Positions 8,695 through 17,861 are shown, counted from the first letter of the stretch. The stretch: DNA of 64,000 nucleotides from Oceanobacillus sp. HTM 045 (GCA_009733745.1 WNWL01000001.1:930001-994000), one strand, 5' to 3'. Notes: generated by a model not told the origin, from the letters alone. A program made the numbers and translations.

Positions 8695-8890
8695 CGCGTA
8701 GGGTCACGACCGGCCCTGGACGGGCGTGGTACCGCTTCGGGATTGCTTGATTTATCCCCGCACCCCCTCCCTCCCTCCGAACTCCTTGCAGCGGCAGAAA
8801 ACGCCCGGCCCCGGGGAGGGCCGGGCGTGGCCCGCGCTGGTCGCGCGTGCTGCGGCGGGTCGGGGTGCCCTTGCCCGGAAGCCGCTCATG
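8695..8890 (+). repeat. Structured intergenic repeat, copy 2 of 3
   Basis: A direct tandem repeat of copy 1, starting about 230 bp after it. The first hairpin is perfect: arms GCCCGGCCC (8803-8811) and GGGCCGGGC (8818-8826). The second hairpin has arms GCCCGCGC and GCGCGTGC around the same loop TGGTC. Compared with copy 1, one G-C pair has flipped to C-G on both sides (a compensatory change) and one pair is broken. The remaining sequence to the stop of the next gene at 9092 is spacer with several GTCACC hexamers and no recognised feature. Confidence 0.85.
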
Positions 8891-9091
8891 CGAAAACGCC
8901 GCGCCGAAAGCACCCAAACCACCCGTTTCACCCTCGGCAGTGAATCGCGGCTCCTTTCGGGAATGGGGGCCTCCGGAAAAGTCACCTGCCGTCACCTGGC
9001 CCGCAACATCCCCGACCAGCGTCACGCCACCCCGGCAAGGTGAAAGGTGACACCCGGGGAAAATCTCCCCGGCGATGTCACCCGCCCCCTG

Positions 9092-10243
9092 TCACCCGCC
9101 CTGCCCGAGCGCCCTCTCCAGGCGGCGGATCGCGTCCTCTATCTCCGCGGTGGCGCCCGCGAAGCAGAGCCGCATGGTCCGGTTGCCGCGCACCGGGTCG
9201 AAGTCGAGCCCCGGCGTCGCCGCGACGCCGTGCTCGTCCAGCAGCCACTTGCACCAGCCGAGCGAGTCGTCGGTCAGGTGCCCGATCCCGCAATAGACGT
9301 AGAAGGCCCCGTCGCAGGGCGCGATCTCGGTGATGCCCATGCGCGGCAGCGCGTCGAGCAGCAGCGCGCGGTTGCGTGCATAGACCCCGACATGCCCGTC
9401 CAGCTCCTCCCGCGCGTCGAACGCCGCCTCGGCCGCGACCTGGCTGGCATGCGGGGCGCAGATGAACAGGTTGGCCATCAGGTTCTCGATGGTGCGCACG
9501 AACCGCTCCGGCACCACCATCCAGCCGATCCGCCAGCCGGTCATCGAGTAGTATTTCGACAGCGAGTTGACGACCACCACCTCGTCGGTCACCTCCAGCG
9601 CACTGACCGCCCGCTCGCCATAGGAGAGACCGTGGTAAATCTCGTCCGAAATCAGCAGCTTGCCGGACTTTTCGCAGTGATCGGACAAAGCCGTGAGCGC
9701 CGCGCGGTCGAGCATCGTGCCGGTCGGGTTGGCCGGGCTGGCGACCAGCAGGCCCTCGGCCGGGCCGGCGGCGTCCAGCAGCTCCGGCGTGGGCTGGAAC
9801 CGGGTTTCCGGGCCGGTCTCGATCCGCACCGGCTTCAGGTCCAGCGCACCCAGCGTGTTGCGGTAGCTCGGGTAGCCGGGATCGGCGATCTGCACCCGGT
9901 CGCCCGCTTCCAGGAAGGCGATGAAGCTCAGGATGAACCCGGCGGAGGACCCCGCGGTGACGATCACCCGGCCCGGGTCGAGGTCCACCCCGTAGCTCTC
10001 GCGGTAGTGCCGCGCGATCCGGGCGCGGAGCGAGGGGATGCCGAGCGCGGGCGTGTAGCCCATCGGCTGGCCGCTCTCGAGCGCGGCCGCCAGCGCCTGC
10101 CGCGCGGCGCGGGGCGCCGGGGTGGCGGGCTGGCCGACCTCGAGATGGACGACGTCGCGCCCGGCCGCTTCCGCCGCGTGGGCGTCGCGCAGCACGTCCA
10201 TGGCGATGAAGGGGGACGTCCCCGAACGTGACGATGTCCTCAC
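9092..10243 (-). CDS. Pyridoxal-phosphate aminotransferase, class I/II
   Basis: The 383-residue aspartate/aromatic-type aminotransferase starts at a GTG (10243), which gives the usual N-terminus VRTSSRSGTSPFIAMDVL and has AAGGAAAA upstream; the longer open frame before it is not protein-like. Family motifs: ASPANPTGTM, the cofactor site ISDEIYHGLSYGE, the PLP lysine in NSLSKYYSMTGWRIGW, and a C-terminal MRLCFAG with the substrate-carboxylate arginine. The amino donor cannot be told from sequence. It is divergent from the M48 protease gene, with 124 bp between them. Its stop faces the repeat array. Confidence 0.88.
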   Translation of the reverse strand: MRTSSRSGTSPFIAMDVLRDAHAAEAAGRDVVHLEVGQPATPAPRAARQALAAALESGQPMGYTPALGIPSLRARIARHYRESYGVDLDPGRVIVTAGSSAGFILSFIAFLEAGDRVQIADPGYPSYRNTLGALDLKPVRIETGPETRFQPTPELLDAAGPAEGLLVASPANPTGTMLDRAALTALSDHCEKSGKLLISDEIYHGLSYGERAVSALEVTDEVVVVNSLSKYYSMTGWRIGWMVVPERFVRTIENLMANLFICAPHASQVAAEAAFDAREELDGHVGVYARNRALLLDALPRMGITEIAPCDGAFYVYCGIGHLTDDSLGWCKWLLDEHGVAATPGLDFDPVRGNRTMRLCFAGATAEIEDAIRRLERALGQGG

Positions 10244-10367
10244 GGGAGTTTTCCTTGCCTGTTCATCCGCTTCGCTGTGGGATATGGCGATTTCGGCGCG
10301 CGATCCACCCTCGCAAAGTGGCTCGGCGGCAATTAGGTGATGTCCGGCAGCAAAAGGAGCCCAGGAC

Positions 10368-11714
10368 ATGCGCATCGGACGTCTCGGACCCGCGCTCTCG
10401 GTGGCCGTATGCGCATTTCTCCTGCCGTTCCAGGCACTTGCGCAGACCCTGATCCGCGATGCCGAGATCGAACGGACGCTCGACCGGATGACCGCGCCGA
10501 TCCTCCAGGCCGCCGGGTTGTCGCCTTCCACCGTCGAGATCTACATCCTGCAGGACCGCGACCTGAACGCCTTCGTGGCCGGCGGGCGCAACATTTTCCT
10601 CAATACCGGCCTGATCATGAAGCTCGACACGCCCGAGGAACTGCTCGGGGTGATCGCGCACGAGACCGGCCACATCGCCGGCGGCCACCTCGCCCGGCGG
10701 GCCATCGCGCAGCGCAACGCGCAGGGCCCGGCGGCGCTCGGCCTGCTGATCGGCATCGCCGCGGGCATCGCCGGCGGAGGCGAGGCGGGCGCGGCGGCGC
10801 TGGGCGGCTCGCAGGCGCTGGTGGCGCGGTATTTCCTCAAGTTCACCCGTGCGGAAGAGGCCGCCGCCGACCAGGCCGCGCTCGACTACCTGCGCCGCGC
10901 CCGGATCTCGCCGGAGGGGCTGCTCGGGGTGATGGAGCTGTTCCGCGGACAGGAAGTCTTCACCGTCGGCAACGTCGACCCCTACGTCCAGACCCACCCC
11001 CTCTCGACCGCGCGTTACGAGTTGCTGGAGCGCAAGGTCCGCGAGATAACCGCCGCGGACAGTTTCGCCACCGACCCGCAGACCGCCTACTGGCACGGCC
11101 GGATGCGGGCCAAGCTGGAGGGTTTCCTCGACCGCCCCGAGCGGGTGCTCGCCCGCTACGAGGACGCGCCGGAAACCGAGTTCTCGCTCTATGCCACGGC
11201 GGTCGCCTGGCACCGGATGCCCAACACCACCAAGGCGCTGGCCGCGATCGACAAGCTGATCGCGATGCACCCGGACGACGCCTACTACTGGGAGCTCAAG
11301 GGCCAGATCCTGTTCGAGAGCGCCCGCGGCGACGAGGCGGTGCCGCCCTACCGCAAGGCCGTGGCGCTGGCGCCCGACGCGCCGCTGATCGCCGGGGGGC
11401 TGGGCCGCGCCCTGCTCGCCCTCGGCGATCCCGCCGCCGACCGCGAGGCGCTGAAGGTGCTGGAGGAGGCGCGGCGCGACGACATCGGCGACGCGGCGGT
11501 GCTGCGCGACCTCGCCGTCGCCTATGCCCGCGCCGGCGACGACGGCATGGCGGCGCTGGCCACGGCCGAGCGCTACGCCCTCTCCAACGACATCCAGAGC
11601 GCCCTGATCCACGCCCGCCGGGCGGTCTCGATCCTCAAGGAGGGCACGCCCGGCTGGATCCGGGCGCAGGACATCCTCGCCCTCGACCGCGAGGGCGCGG
11701 GCCCAGATAACTGA
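10368..11714 (+). CDS. M48 family metalloprotease with TPR-like tail (BepA-like)
   Basis: The 448-residue exported protein has a signal peptide ending QALAQ. The zinc motif HETGH is at residues 98-102 (VIAHETGHIAGGH) and the third ligand glutamate is in the EEAAAD segment (about 162-167), as in M48 peptidases. The C-terminal half (about 240-440) is made of helical repeats of TPR type. Proteins of this layout (BepA/YfgC) handle quality control of outer-membrane protein assembly in the periplasm. It precedes a DsbA-like gene by 42 nt, so the two probably form an envelope-protein folding unit. Confidence 0.9.
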   Translation: MRIGRLGPALSVAVCAFLLPFQALAQTLIRDAEIERTLDRMTAPILQAAGLSPSTVEIYILQDRDLNAFVAGGRNIFLNTGLIMKLDTPEELLGVIAHETGHIAGGHLARRAIAQRNAQGPAALGLLIGIAAGIAGGGEAGAAALGGSQALVARYFLKFTRAEEAAADQAALDYLRRARISPEGLLGVMELFRGQEVFTVGNVDPYVQTHPLSTARYELLERKVREITAADSFATDPQTAYWHGRMRAKLEGFLDRPERVLARYEDAPETEFSLYATAVAWHRMPNTTKALAAIDKLIAMHPDDAYYWELKGQILFESARGDEAVPPYRKAVALAPDAPLIAGGLGRALLALGDPAADREALKVLEEARRDDIGDAAVLRDLAVAYARAGDDGMAALATAERYALSNDIQSALIHARRAVSILKEGTPGWIRAQDILALDREGAGPDN

Positions 11715-11756
11715 ACCCGAACAATCGCATATAGCAGCCACTTCCAGGAGAAGCCG

Positions 11757-12515
11757 ATGATCCGCCGTTACCTGATCGCCGCCGCAACCGCCGCGGCCAC
11801 ACTGGCCGCAGCCCCGGCGCAGGCCGACGGGCTCACCGACATGACGGAGGCCGAGCGCGAGGCGTTCCGCACCGAGGTCCGCGCCTACCTGCTCGAGAAC
11901 CCGGAGGTGATCTTCGAGGCGATCCAGATCCTCGAACAGCGCCGGATGGAAGCCGCGGCGATGGCCGATGTCGAGCTGGTCCGCGCCAACCAGGAGGCGC
12001 TGTTCAATGACGGCTATTCCTTCGTCGGCGGCAACCCGGAAGGCGACGTGACCATCGTCGAGTTCCTCGACTACCGCTGCGGCTACTGCAAGCGCGCCCA
12101 CCCGCACGTGCAGGAACTGCTCAAGCGCGACACCAACGTGCGCTACGTCATCAAGGAATTCCCGATCCTCGGCCCCGAGAGCATCTCGGCCGCCCGCGTG
12201 GCGATGGCCGCGCTGGAGCTCGACCCGGCGAAATACGCCGCGCTGCACGACGAGCTGATGACCTACAAGGGCAACATGACCGAGCAGGTCGCGCTGCGCA
12301 TGGCCGGGACGCTCGGCTACGACATCGGCGCCATCAAGGAGGCGGCGGCCGACCCGTCGATCGAGGAGAAGATCGCGCTGAACTACCAACTCGCCGAGAC
12401 GCTCGGGATCAACGGTACCCCGAGCTTCATCGTCGGCACCGAGATCATCCGCGGCTACCTGCCGGTCGAGGACCTGCTCGGCGCCGTCCAGGACGCCCGC
12501 TCGGCCACGAACTGA
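11757..12515 (+). CDS. DsbA-family thiol:disulfide oxidoreductase (periplasmic)
   Basis: The protein has 252 residues with a signal peptide ending APAQA. An N-terminal helical region (about 25-80, EAEREAFRTEVRAYLLENPE) resembles the arm of ScsC/DsbA-like proteins of alphaproteobacteria. The thioredoxin fold follows, with active site CGYC (Cys 108 and 111), KEFPILG and the cis-proline stretch GTPSFIVG. It probably makes or isomerises disulfides in exported proteins. It follows the M48 protease closely and likely shares its transcript. Confidence 0.9.
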   Translation: MIRRYLIAAATAAATLAAAPAQADGLTDMTEAEREAFRTEVRAYLLENPEVIFEAIQILEQRRMEAAAMADVELVRANQEALFNDGYSFVGGNPEGDVTIVEFLDYRCGYCKRAHPHVQELLKRDTNVRYVIKEFPILGPESISAARVAMAALELDPAKYAALHDELMTYKGNMTEQVALRMAGTLGYDIGAIKEAAADPSIEEKIALNYQLAETLGINGTPSFIVGTEIIRGYLPVEDLLGAVQDARSATN

Positions 12516-12551
12516 GCGCATCCGGGCGTGCACGGGGCCATTGCGGAGGCT

Positions 12552-12580
12552 TTGACCCGCCCCCGCTTCCCGTATATATC
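12552..12580 (+). promoter_or_regulatory. Candidate promoter for accB-accC-aat
   Basis: A -35 box TTGACC (12552-12557), a 17-bp spacer and a -10 box TATATC (12575-12580) lie in the 181-bp gap before accB. The start point would be near 12587, about 110 nt upstream of the accB ATG. Confidence 0.6.
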
Positions 12581-12696
12581 CCGCTGACGCGACGCTGCCG
12601 CCCCCGGGGCGGCGGTGCCCGGAGCCGTCCGGGCCATGCGAGCCACCCCGCCCGGCGCGCGGTCGCACCAACAGAGAACAGGGCGCGAGAGGGACA

Positions 12697-13194
12697 ATGA
12701 GCAAGGACACCGACAAGGACGTGGAATTCATCCGCGCGCTCGCAGCGGTCATGCACGAGTCCGACCTGACCGAGCTTGAGGTCGAGCGCGAGTACGGCGA
12801 GGACGACGAACTGAAGGTGCGCCTCAGCCGCATCACCGCCGTCGCGCCGGCACCCGCCCCGGTACAGGCCGTGGCCATGCCCGCGGCCCCGGCCGCGCAG
12901 GCGCCGCAGGCCACCAGCGCGCCCGCCGCCGCCGAGGCGCCCGCCGACCCCGCAGATCACCCCGGCGCCGTGACCTCGCCGATGGTCGGCACCGCCTATC
13001 TCTCGCCGGAGCCGAGCGCCGCGCCCTTCGTGAAGGAAGGCGACACGGTCGAGGAAGGCCAGACGCTGCTCATCATCGAGGCGATGAAGACCATGAACCA
13101 GATCCCCGCGCCGCGTGCCGGGACGGTCAAGGCGATCCTCGTCGACAACGCGGAACCGGTCGAGTACGGCGCGCCGCTGATGATCATCGAGTGA
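12697..13194 (+). CDS. accB: Acetyl-CoA carboxylase biotin carboxyl carrier protein
   Basis: The 165-residue protein has a helical N-terminal part, an Ala/Pro-rich flexible linker (about 48-88) and a C-terminal biotinyl domain with the attachment motif EAMKTMN (Lys about 131, 35 residues from the end). It carries carboxybiotin between AccC and the AccAD transferase in the first step of fatty acid synthesis. accC follows after 7 nt, as usual. Confidence 0.97.
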   Translation: MSKDTDKDVEFIRALAAVMHESDLTELEVEREYGEDDELKVRLSRITAVAPAPAPVQAVAMPAAPAAQAPQATSAPAAAEAPADPADHPGAVTSPMVGTAYLSPEPSAAPFVKEGDTVEEGQTLLIIEAMKTMNQIPAPRAGTVKAILVDNAEPVEYGAPLMIIE

Positions 13195-13201
13195 CGCAGA
13201 G

Positions 13202-14545
13202 ATGTTCTCGAAGATCCTGATCGCCAACCGCGGCGAGATCGCGCTGCGCATCCATCGCGCCGCCAAGGAGATGGGCATCTCCACCGTGGCGGTGCATTCC
13301 ACCGCCGACACCAACGCGATGCACGTGCGCATGGCCGACGAGAGCGTCTGCATCGGCCCGCCAGCCGCGTCGCAGTCCTATCTCAACCCGCATGCCATCA
13401 TCACCGCCTGCGAGATCACCGGGGCGGAGGCGATCCATCCCGGCTACGGCTTCCTCTCCGAGAACGCCAGTTTCGCGCAGATCGTGGCCGAGCACGGGCT
13501 GACCTTCATCGGCCCGACCGCCGAGCATATCCGCGTCATGGGCGACAAGATCGCCGCCAAGGACACGATGAAGCGCCTCGGCGTGCCCTGCGTGCCCGGG
13601 TCCGACGGCGGCGTCGACAGCGTCGAGGACGCCCAGGCGCTGGGCGACGAGATCGGCTACCCGGTGCTCGTGAAGGCCGCCGCCGGCGGCGGCGGGCGCG
13701 GCATGAAGGTCGCGCGGAGCGCGGCGGAGATGTCTGTCGCCTTCTCCAGCGCGCGGTCCGAGGCCAAGGCCGCCTTCGGCGACGACGCGGTCTATATCGA
13801 GAAATATCTCGGCCGGCCGCGGCATATCGAGATCCAGGTGGTCGGCGACAGCCACGGCAACGCCATCCATCTCGGCGAGCGCGACTGCTCGCTGCAGCGC
13901 CGGCACCAGAAGGTGTTCGAGGAAGCCCCCTCCCCCGTCATCTCGCCCGAGCAGCGCGCCGAGATCGGCGAGACCTGCGCCAAGGCGATGCGCGAGATGG
14001 GCTATCTCGGCGTCGGCACGATCGAGTTCCTCTACGAGGACGGGCAGTTCTACTTCATCGAGATGAACACCCGCCTCCAGGTCGAGCACCCGGTAACCGA
14101 GATGGTCTACGACATCGACCTCGTGCGCGAGCAGATCCGCATCGCCGCCGGCGAGAAGCTGAGCCTGTCGCAGGACCGGGTCGTGCCGCGCGGCCACGCG
14201 GTCGAGTGCCGCATCAACGCCGAGGCCCTGCCCGCCTTCGCACCGCGCCCCGGCAAGGTGCAGGCCTACCACGCGCCCGGCGGGCTCGGGGTGCGGATGG
14301 ACAGCGCGCTCTACGACGGCTACGCCATCCCGCCGCATTACGACAGCCTGATCGGCAAGCTGATCGTGCAGGGCGAGGACCGGCGCGATTGCCTGATGCG
14401 TCTACGACGGGCGCTGACGGAGCTGATTGTTGACGGCGTGGAGACAACCGCGCCGCTCTTCCAGGCGTTGCTCGACGATCCGGACCTCCAGGCGGGAATG
14501 TACGACATCCACTGGCTTGAGGACTGGCTCAAGGAGCGATTCTAG
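13202..14545 (+). CDS. accC: Biotin carboxylase subunit of acetyl-CoA carboxylase
   Basis: The 447-residue protein has normal length for AccC. It starts with [14 protein letters not shown], has the ATP-grasp glycine loop [12 protein letters not shown], the carboxylation region [12 protein letters not shown], and [14 protein letters not shown] with the active-site arginine. It carboxylates the biotin on AccB using ATP and bicarbonate. Directly after accB and 14 nt before aat, it is probably co-transcribed with both. Confidence 0.97.
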   Translation: MFSKILIANRGEIALRIHRAAKEMGISTVAVHSTADTNAMHVRMADESVCIGPPAASQSYLNPHAIITACEITGAEAIHPGYGFLSENASFAQIVAEHGLTFIGPTAEHIRVMGDKIAAKDTMKRLGVPCVPGSDGGVDSVEDAQALGDEIGYPVLVKAAAGGGGRGMKVARSAAEMSVAFSSARSEAKAAFGDDAVYIEKYLGRPRHIEIQVVGDSHGNAIHLGERDCSLQRRHQKVFEEAPSPVISPEQRAEIGETCAKAMREMGYLGVGTIEFLYEDGQFYFIEMNTRLQVEHPVTEMVYDIDLVREQIRIAAGEKLSLSQDRVVPRGHAVECRINAEALPAFAPRPGKVQAYHAPGGLGVRMDSALYDGYAIPPHYDSLIGKLIVQGEDRRDCLMRLRRALTELIVDGVETTAPLFQALLDDPDLQAGMYDIHWLEDWLKERF

Positions 14546-14559
14546 GTCACACTGCCGTC

Positions 14560-15225
14560 ATGTCGGAACGGCAGAAACCGATCGAGCTCACGCCCGAACT
14601 GCTGCTCCGCGCCTATGGCGCGGGCGTCTTTCCCATGGCGAACTCGGCGGATTCGGACGAGATTTTCTGGGTAGACCCCCGCGTGCGGGGAATTCTTCCA
14701 TTGAACGGTTTCCACATGTCGCGAAGCCTGCGGAAGCGTCTCCGCAAGGGCGATTTCGAGGTGACGCTGGACCGTGACTTCCTCGGCGTGATCGACGGCT
14801 GCGCCGAGCGCGAGGAGACGTGGATCAACCCGATGATCCGCGCGCTGTTCCTCAGCCTGCACACCGCCGGTCATGCCCATTCCATCGAGGTATGGCAGGA
14901 AGACAGGCTGGTGGGCGGCCTCTACGGCGTCCGCCTCGGCGCGGCGTTCTTCGGCGAGAGCATGTTCTCGCGCGCGCCCGACATGTCGAAGATTGCGCTC
15001 GCCTACCTCGTCGCGCGGCTGCTCAAGGGGCGGTTCAGGCTGCTCGACACGCAGTTCGTGACCGATCATCTAGCAAGTCTCGGGGCGCATACGGTGCCGC
15101 GCTCGAAGTACCACGAGCTGCTGGACCAGGCGATTTCCAGCCCGGCGGATTTCTTCGCCTTCGACCTCGCGACCACTGGTGCCGAGGTGGCGGAGTTCAT
15201 CGCCCAGCGCTCGGTGCGCAGCTAG
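14560..15225 (+). CDS. aat: Leucyl/phenylalanyl-tRNA-protein transferase
   Basis: The 221-residue cytoplasmic enzyme adds Leu or Phe from tRNA to proteins with N-terminal Arg or Lys, marking them for ClpAP (N-degron pathway). Family motifs: LLRAYGAGVFPMA, FWVDPRVRGILPL, SRSLRKRLRKG, GGLYGVRLGAAFFGESMFS and LLDTQFVTDHLASLG. Placement behind accBC is common in alphaproteobacteria and does not imply a role in lipid synthesis. Confidence 0.95.
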   Translation: MSERQKPIELTPELLLRAYGAGVFPMANSADSDEIFWVDPRVRGILPLNGFHMSRSLRKRLRKGDFEVTLDRDFLGVIDGCAEREETWINPMIRALFLSLHTAGHAHSIEVWQEDRLVGGLYGVRLGAAFFGESMFSRAPDMSKIALAYLVARLLKGRFRLLDTQFVTDHLASLGAHTVPRSKYHELLDQAISSPADFFAFDLATTGAEVAEFIAQRSVRS

Positions 15226-15538
15226 GCCCGATTCTCCGCGCCGCGGAGGCGCCGGGCCACAAACCTCACGTGCGCGTCAACTTCGTCACGGTCCGGTCCC
15301 GTTCCGATCCGTTTCTGACAGATTTGAGACACATTCGGCGCTGCGCCCGTAAATTTTCCCGGAATCGCACACCACTTCTGATGGCAATCCCGCCCGATCG
15401 CCCATAGGTTCCGCGCCGCAGCCCGCTGCACCGCACAAAGCGGCCGAGGCAGGGGCAAATGGTTCACCACGCATCCGCGTCTCCGACGGCCTCCCCGGCC
15501 GGTCGAGGATGTCTGCGCCCTGGAGAAGGAAGACGGTC
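15226..15538. other. Intergenic region between aat and the Flp-like gene
   Basis: About 310 bp without a convincing gene. A short inverted repeat (CTCCGCG and CGCGGAG, around 15234-15248) lies just after the aat stop but has no T-run. No clear promoter could be placed. The sequence is somewhat less GC-rich around 15320-15380. Confidence 0.4.
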
Positions 15539-15976
15539 ATGCGCGGCTTCGCGGCATACCTGAAGGACGAAGACGGCGCGGTCGCGATGGACTGGATCGC
15601 GCTGACCGCGGGCATGGTGATGATGGGCCTGTCGCTGGTCTACGCGGTGTTCAACAACGGCGTCTCCTCGCTGGTCGACAACCTGAACAGCGAGATCGCG
15701 GCGATCATCCCGGTGGCCCCCGGCGCGGCGCCCGGCGCCTCCAGCGGCAGCGGCGAGGCTGCGGCCTACGGTCCCACCGAGCCGGAAACCCCGGCCGCGG
15801 GCGGCGGTGACGTCCCCGACGCTGTCGCGAGCGCCGGTGACACCGGCACGGGTGACACGGGTGAAACCGGCGCCGGTGACACGGGGTCCGGCAAGACCCC
15901 TCCGGGCTGGGAAAAGTCACCCGCCAAGGGCGGCACCCCTCCGGGCAAGGCCAACGGCGTGAAACAGAACCGCTAG
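15539..15976 (+). CDS. Small Flp-pilin-like membrane protein with low-complexity tail
   Basis: The 145-residue protein uses the ATG at 15539, preceded by a strong ribosome site (GGAGAAGGAAGA); an upstream in-frame ATG at 15509 lacks one. The N-terminus (LKDEDGAVAMDWIALTAG) and the following hydrophobic helix (about 17-40) look like Flp/TadE-type pilins, where a prepilin peptidase cuts before the helix. The rest is unlike Flp: Gly/Ala/Pro-rich with GDTG repeats, ending in a basic segment. No tad genes are near. It may be a pilin-like envelope protein; function unknown. Its stop is 7 nt from that of the convergent DUF2155 gene. Confidence 0.65.
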   Translation: MRGFAAYLKDEDGAVAMDWIALTAGMVMMGLSLVYAVFNNGVSSLVDNLNSEIAAIIPVAPGAAPGASSGSGEAAAYGPTEPETPAAGGGDVPDAVASAGDTGTGDTGETGAGDTGSGKTPPGWEKSPAKGGTPPGKANGVKQNR

Positions 15977-15983
15977 GCCCGCC

Positions 15984-16631
15984 CTACCGGCAGGTCACCA
16001 GCCAGACATCATACCGCGGATGATCCATGGCACTAAGCGCCGGACTATCCGCGAACATCCAGCCGGAAAAGACCAGTTCCGGCGCCTCGCCCTTCGTGTC
16101 CCAGATCTTCACGAAGCCCATCGTGCCTGCCCCGCTGCCGTCCTCCGGCGCGCGGCAGGCACCGAGTTCGACGACCAGGCGATAGACTTGGCGCTGTTCG
16201 CGCACGCCCATATCGATGTCGGTGACGTCACCGGTCATCTTGTCGAGCGCGCGCAGCATTCCCGCGGTGGTTTCCACGGTCGCGATCGGGTCGATCGGTT
16301 CCATTCCCGGCTCGATCGCGTCGTACTGGCCTTGCGGCGCGCGCTCGAATATCTCTCCGCGCAGTCCGTCCGCGGGCGTCGGCGTGGCGACGCCGGGCGT
16401 GACGTCGAGACCGGCCTGCCCGCCCCCTTCCTCCGCGCCGCGGCTCGGCTCCGGAGTGGGAGTCGCACTCGGTTCTGCAGTTCCGTCAGCGGGCGTCGGC
16501 GTGGGCGTGACGAGGAGCGGCGGCGGTTCAGTGGGCCGCGGCGGAGCCGTGACCGAGCCCGATTCCATCGCTGCAGCGACGGATGCGGGGAGCGCGAGCG
16601 CGACCAGCAGTGACCGGCCAAACGCCCTCAT
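15984..16631 (-). CDS. DUF2155 domain exported protein
   Basis: This 215-residue protein has a signal peptide (ending SVAAA), a Pro/Thr-rich low-complexity stretch (about 25-85) and a C-terminal DUF2155 domain (about 120-215) with RALDKMTGDVTDIDM, MGFVKIWDTKGE and FSGWMFADSPALSA. The family is alphaproteobacterial and usually lies near NDUFA12 and aat, as here; its function is not known. The ATG overlaps the stop of the upstream methyltransferase gene by 4 nt (ATGA), so translation is probably coupled. Confidence 0.85.
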   Translation of the reverse strand: MRAFGRSLLVALALPASVAAAMESGSVTAPPRPTEPPPLLVTPTPTPADGTAEPSATPTPEPSRGAEEGGGQAGLDVTPGVATPTPADGLRGEIFERAPQGQYDAIEPGMEPIDPIATVETTAGMLRALDKMTGDVTDIDMGVREQRQVYRLVVELGACRAPEDGSGAGTMGFVKIWDTKGEAPELVFSGWMFADSPALSAMDHPRYDVWLVTCR

Positions 16632-17413
16632 GCGCCGGCCAGGATGGCGCGGAACCGGATACGGACATAGTCCGCCCGCCAGTTTCCGCCCTCGTCCTGC
16701 AAGGCCGGCGCGAGCAGCCGCGCCATCCGCCCTGCGGCCTCGTCGCGGTCCCCCTCGGAGAGCAGGCGGAGCGCAGGTGCGGCGAGCGTGGCCAGCCACG
16801 CCTCCATGCCGGACGCGACAGGCGTCGGCCGCGGGATCAGGGCGATCTCCTCGACGGTGAAGCCCGCCGCCTCTAGCCGCGCGGCATGTTCCGCCTCGGT
16901 GGGGAAGTACCAGATCTGGCGCAGGTCGGTCTCGACGCCGTACCCGGCCAAGACCGCGATGATCGCGGTGCGGATCGCGGCAACATTGCCCATGCCGCCG
17001 AACTCGGCGACGAACCGCCCGCCCGGCTTCAGCGCGCGGGCGACGCCGGCGATCACCTCCGCTGGGCGGGTCATCCAGTGTATCGCGGCGTTGGAGAAGA
17101 CCGCGTCGAACTCGCGGTCGAAGGCGAGCGCGTGGCCGTCCACCACCTCCACGTCCAGCCCGCGGGCGCGGGCCATCGCGATCATGTCGGGAGAGGCATC
17201 GACGCCCCGGACCTCGGCCCCGGCGGCGACGATCTTCTCGGTCAGCGCGCCGTCGCCGCAGCCGAGATCGAGGATCCGCTCGCCGGGCCGGGGGTCGAGC
17301 AGGTCGAGCACCGGCGCGCCGAGGTCGGACACGAACCGCGCATTGCGGGCATAGGCTTCCGCCGACCAGGCATCGCCGGCCGGCCCGCGCCCGTCACTCT
17401 CCGGCTGCGCCAT
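16628..17413 (-). CDS. Class I SAM-dependent methyltransferase
   Basis: The 261-residue protein has SAM-binding motif I LDLGCGDGALTEKI (about residues 48-61), the acidic end of strand 2 (VRGVDASPDM) and the post-motif FDAVFSNAAIHWM, which resembles trans-aconitate methyltransferases and small-molecule methylases. The substrate is unknown. It overlaps the end of mlaD by 20 nt and the DUF2155 start by 4 nt, so it appears wedged into a cluster that in many relatives lacks it. Confidence 0.85.
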   Translation of the reverse strand: MAQPESDGRGPAGDAWSAEAYARNARFVSDLGAPVLDLLDPRPGERILDLGCGDGALTEKIVAAGAEVRGVDASPDMIAMARARGLDVEVVDGHALAFDREFDAVFSNAAIHWMTRPAEVIAGVARALKPGGRFVAEFGGMGNVAAIRTAIIAVLAGYGVETDLRQIWYFPTEAEHAARLEAAGFTVEEIALIPRPTPVASGMEAWLATLAAPALRLLSEGDRDEAAGRMARLLAPALQDEGGNWRADYVRIRFRAILAGA

Positions 17414-17843
17414 GAATCGCCTTGGCGAACAGGTCGAGCAGGTTCACGGAGCCCTGCGTGATGGTGATCTCGCCGCCCTCGCCGAGCATGTAGTCGGAAG
17501 CGCCGGGCTCTACCGCGACATAGGCCCCGCCGAGGAGCCCGTCGCTGGAGATCAGGGCCGACGAATCGTCGGGGATCTTCACGTCCTCGCTTATTCCCAT
17601 CGTCGCGACCGCGAAGTAGGTCCGCTGGTCGAGCGTGAGGCCAGTGACGGTGCCGACCTTGACCCCCGCCATCCGCACGTCGCCGCCCACGGAGAGGCCG
17701 TCCGCCTTGCGGAACTTGGCGACGACCTCGTACCCGGAGTTGCCGCCGCCGAACTCCGCCTTGTCGGCGGCATAGACGAGGAACCCGCCCGCCGCCACGA
17801 GAACGACGGCGCCTATCAGCGTCTCGGCTGCACTGCTGGCCAT
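17394..17843 (-). CDS. mlaD: MlaD-type (MCE domain) lipid transport protein
   Basis: The 149-residue protein has one N-terminal membrane helix (about 8-27) followed by a single MCE domain (FRKADGLSVGGDVRMAGVKVGTV, quoted in part; DGLLGGAYVAVEPG). MlaD is the periplasmic substrate-binding part of the Mla system that returns phospholipids from the outer to the inner membrane. mlaE, mlaF and mlaC are not in the window. It lies 18 nt after the NDUFA12 gene on the same strand, a common roseobacter arrangement. Confidence 0.9.
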   Translation of the reverse strand: MASSAAETLIGAVVLVAAGGFLVYAADKAEFGGGNSGYEVVAKFRKADGLSVGGDVRMAGVKVGTVTGLTLDQRTYFAVATMGISEDVKIPDDSSALISSDGLLGGAYVAVEPGASDYMLGEGGEITITQGSVNLLDLFAKAIHGAAGE

Positions 17844-17861
17844 GTCAGTTTCTCCCGTGCC

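Noticed and set aside
8491-9043. Several overlapping frames of 60-150 codons in the rne downstream gap
   Set aside because: They coincide with the structured repeats; translations differ between repeat copies and no frame is conserved.
8980-9110. Cluster of GTCACC hexamers
   Set aside because: Five or so copies at irregular spacing in a short GC-rich spacer; no palindrome or constant period, so no array or operator can be claimed.
10263-12914. 883-codon antisense frame across the M48 protease and DsbA genes
   Set aside because: Low-complexity translation with no domain, covering three well-supported genes and their promoters.
13184-14338. Antisense frame (384 codons) in accC
   Set aside because: Shadow of a highly conserved gene.
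15830-15890. Tandem DNA repeat (GGTGACACGGG-like)
   Set aside because: Lies inside the coding tail of the Flp-like gene and reflects the GDTG protein repeats, not a CRISPR or satellite.
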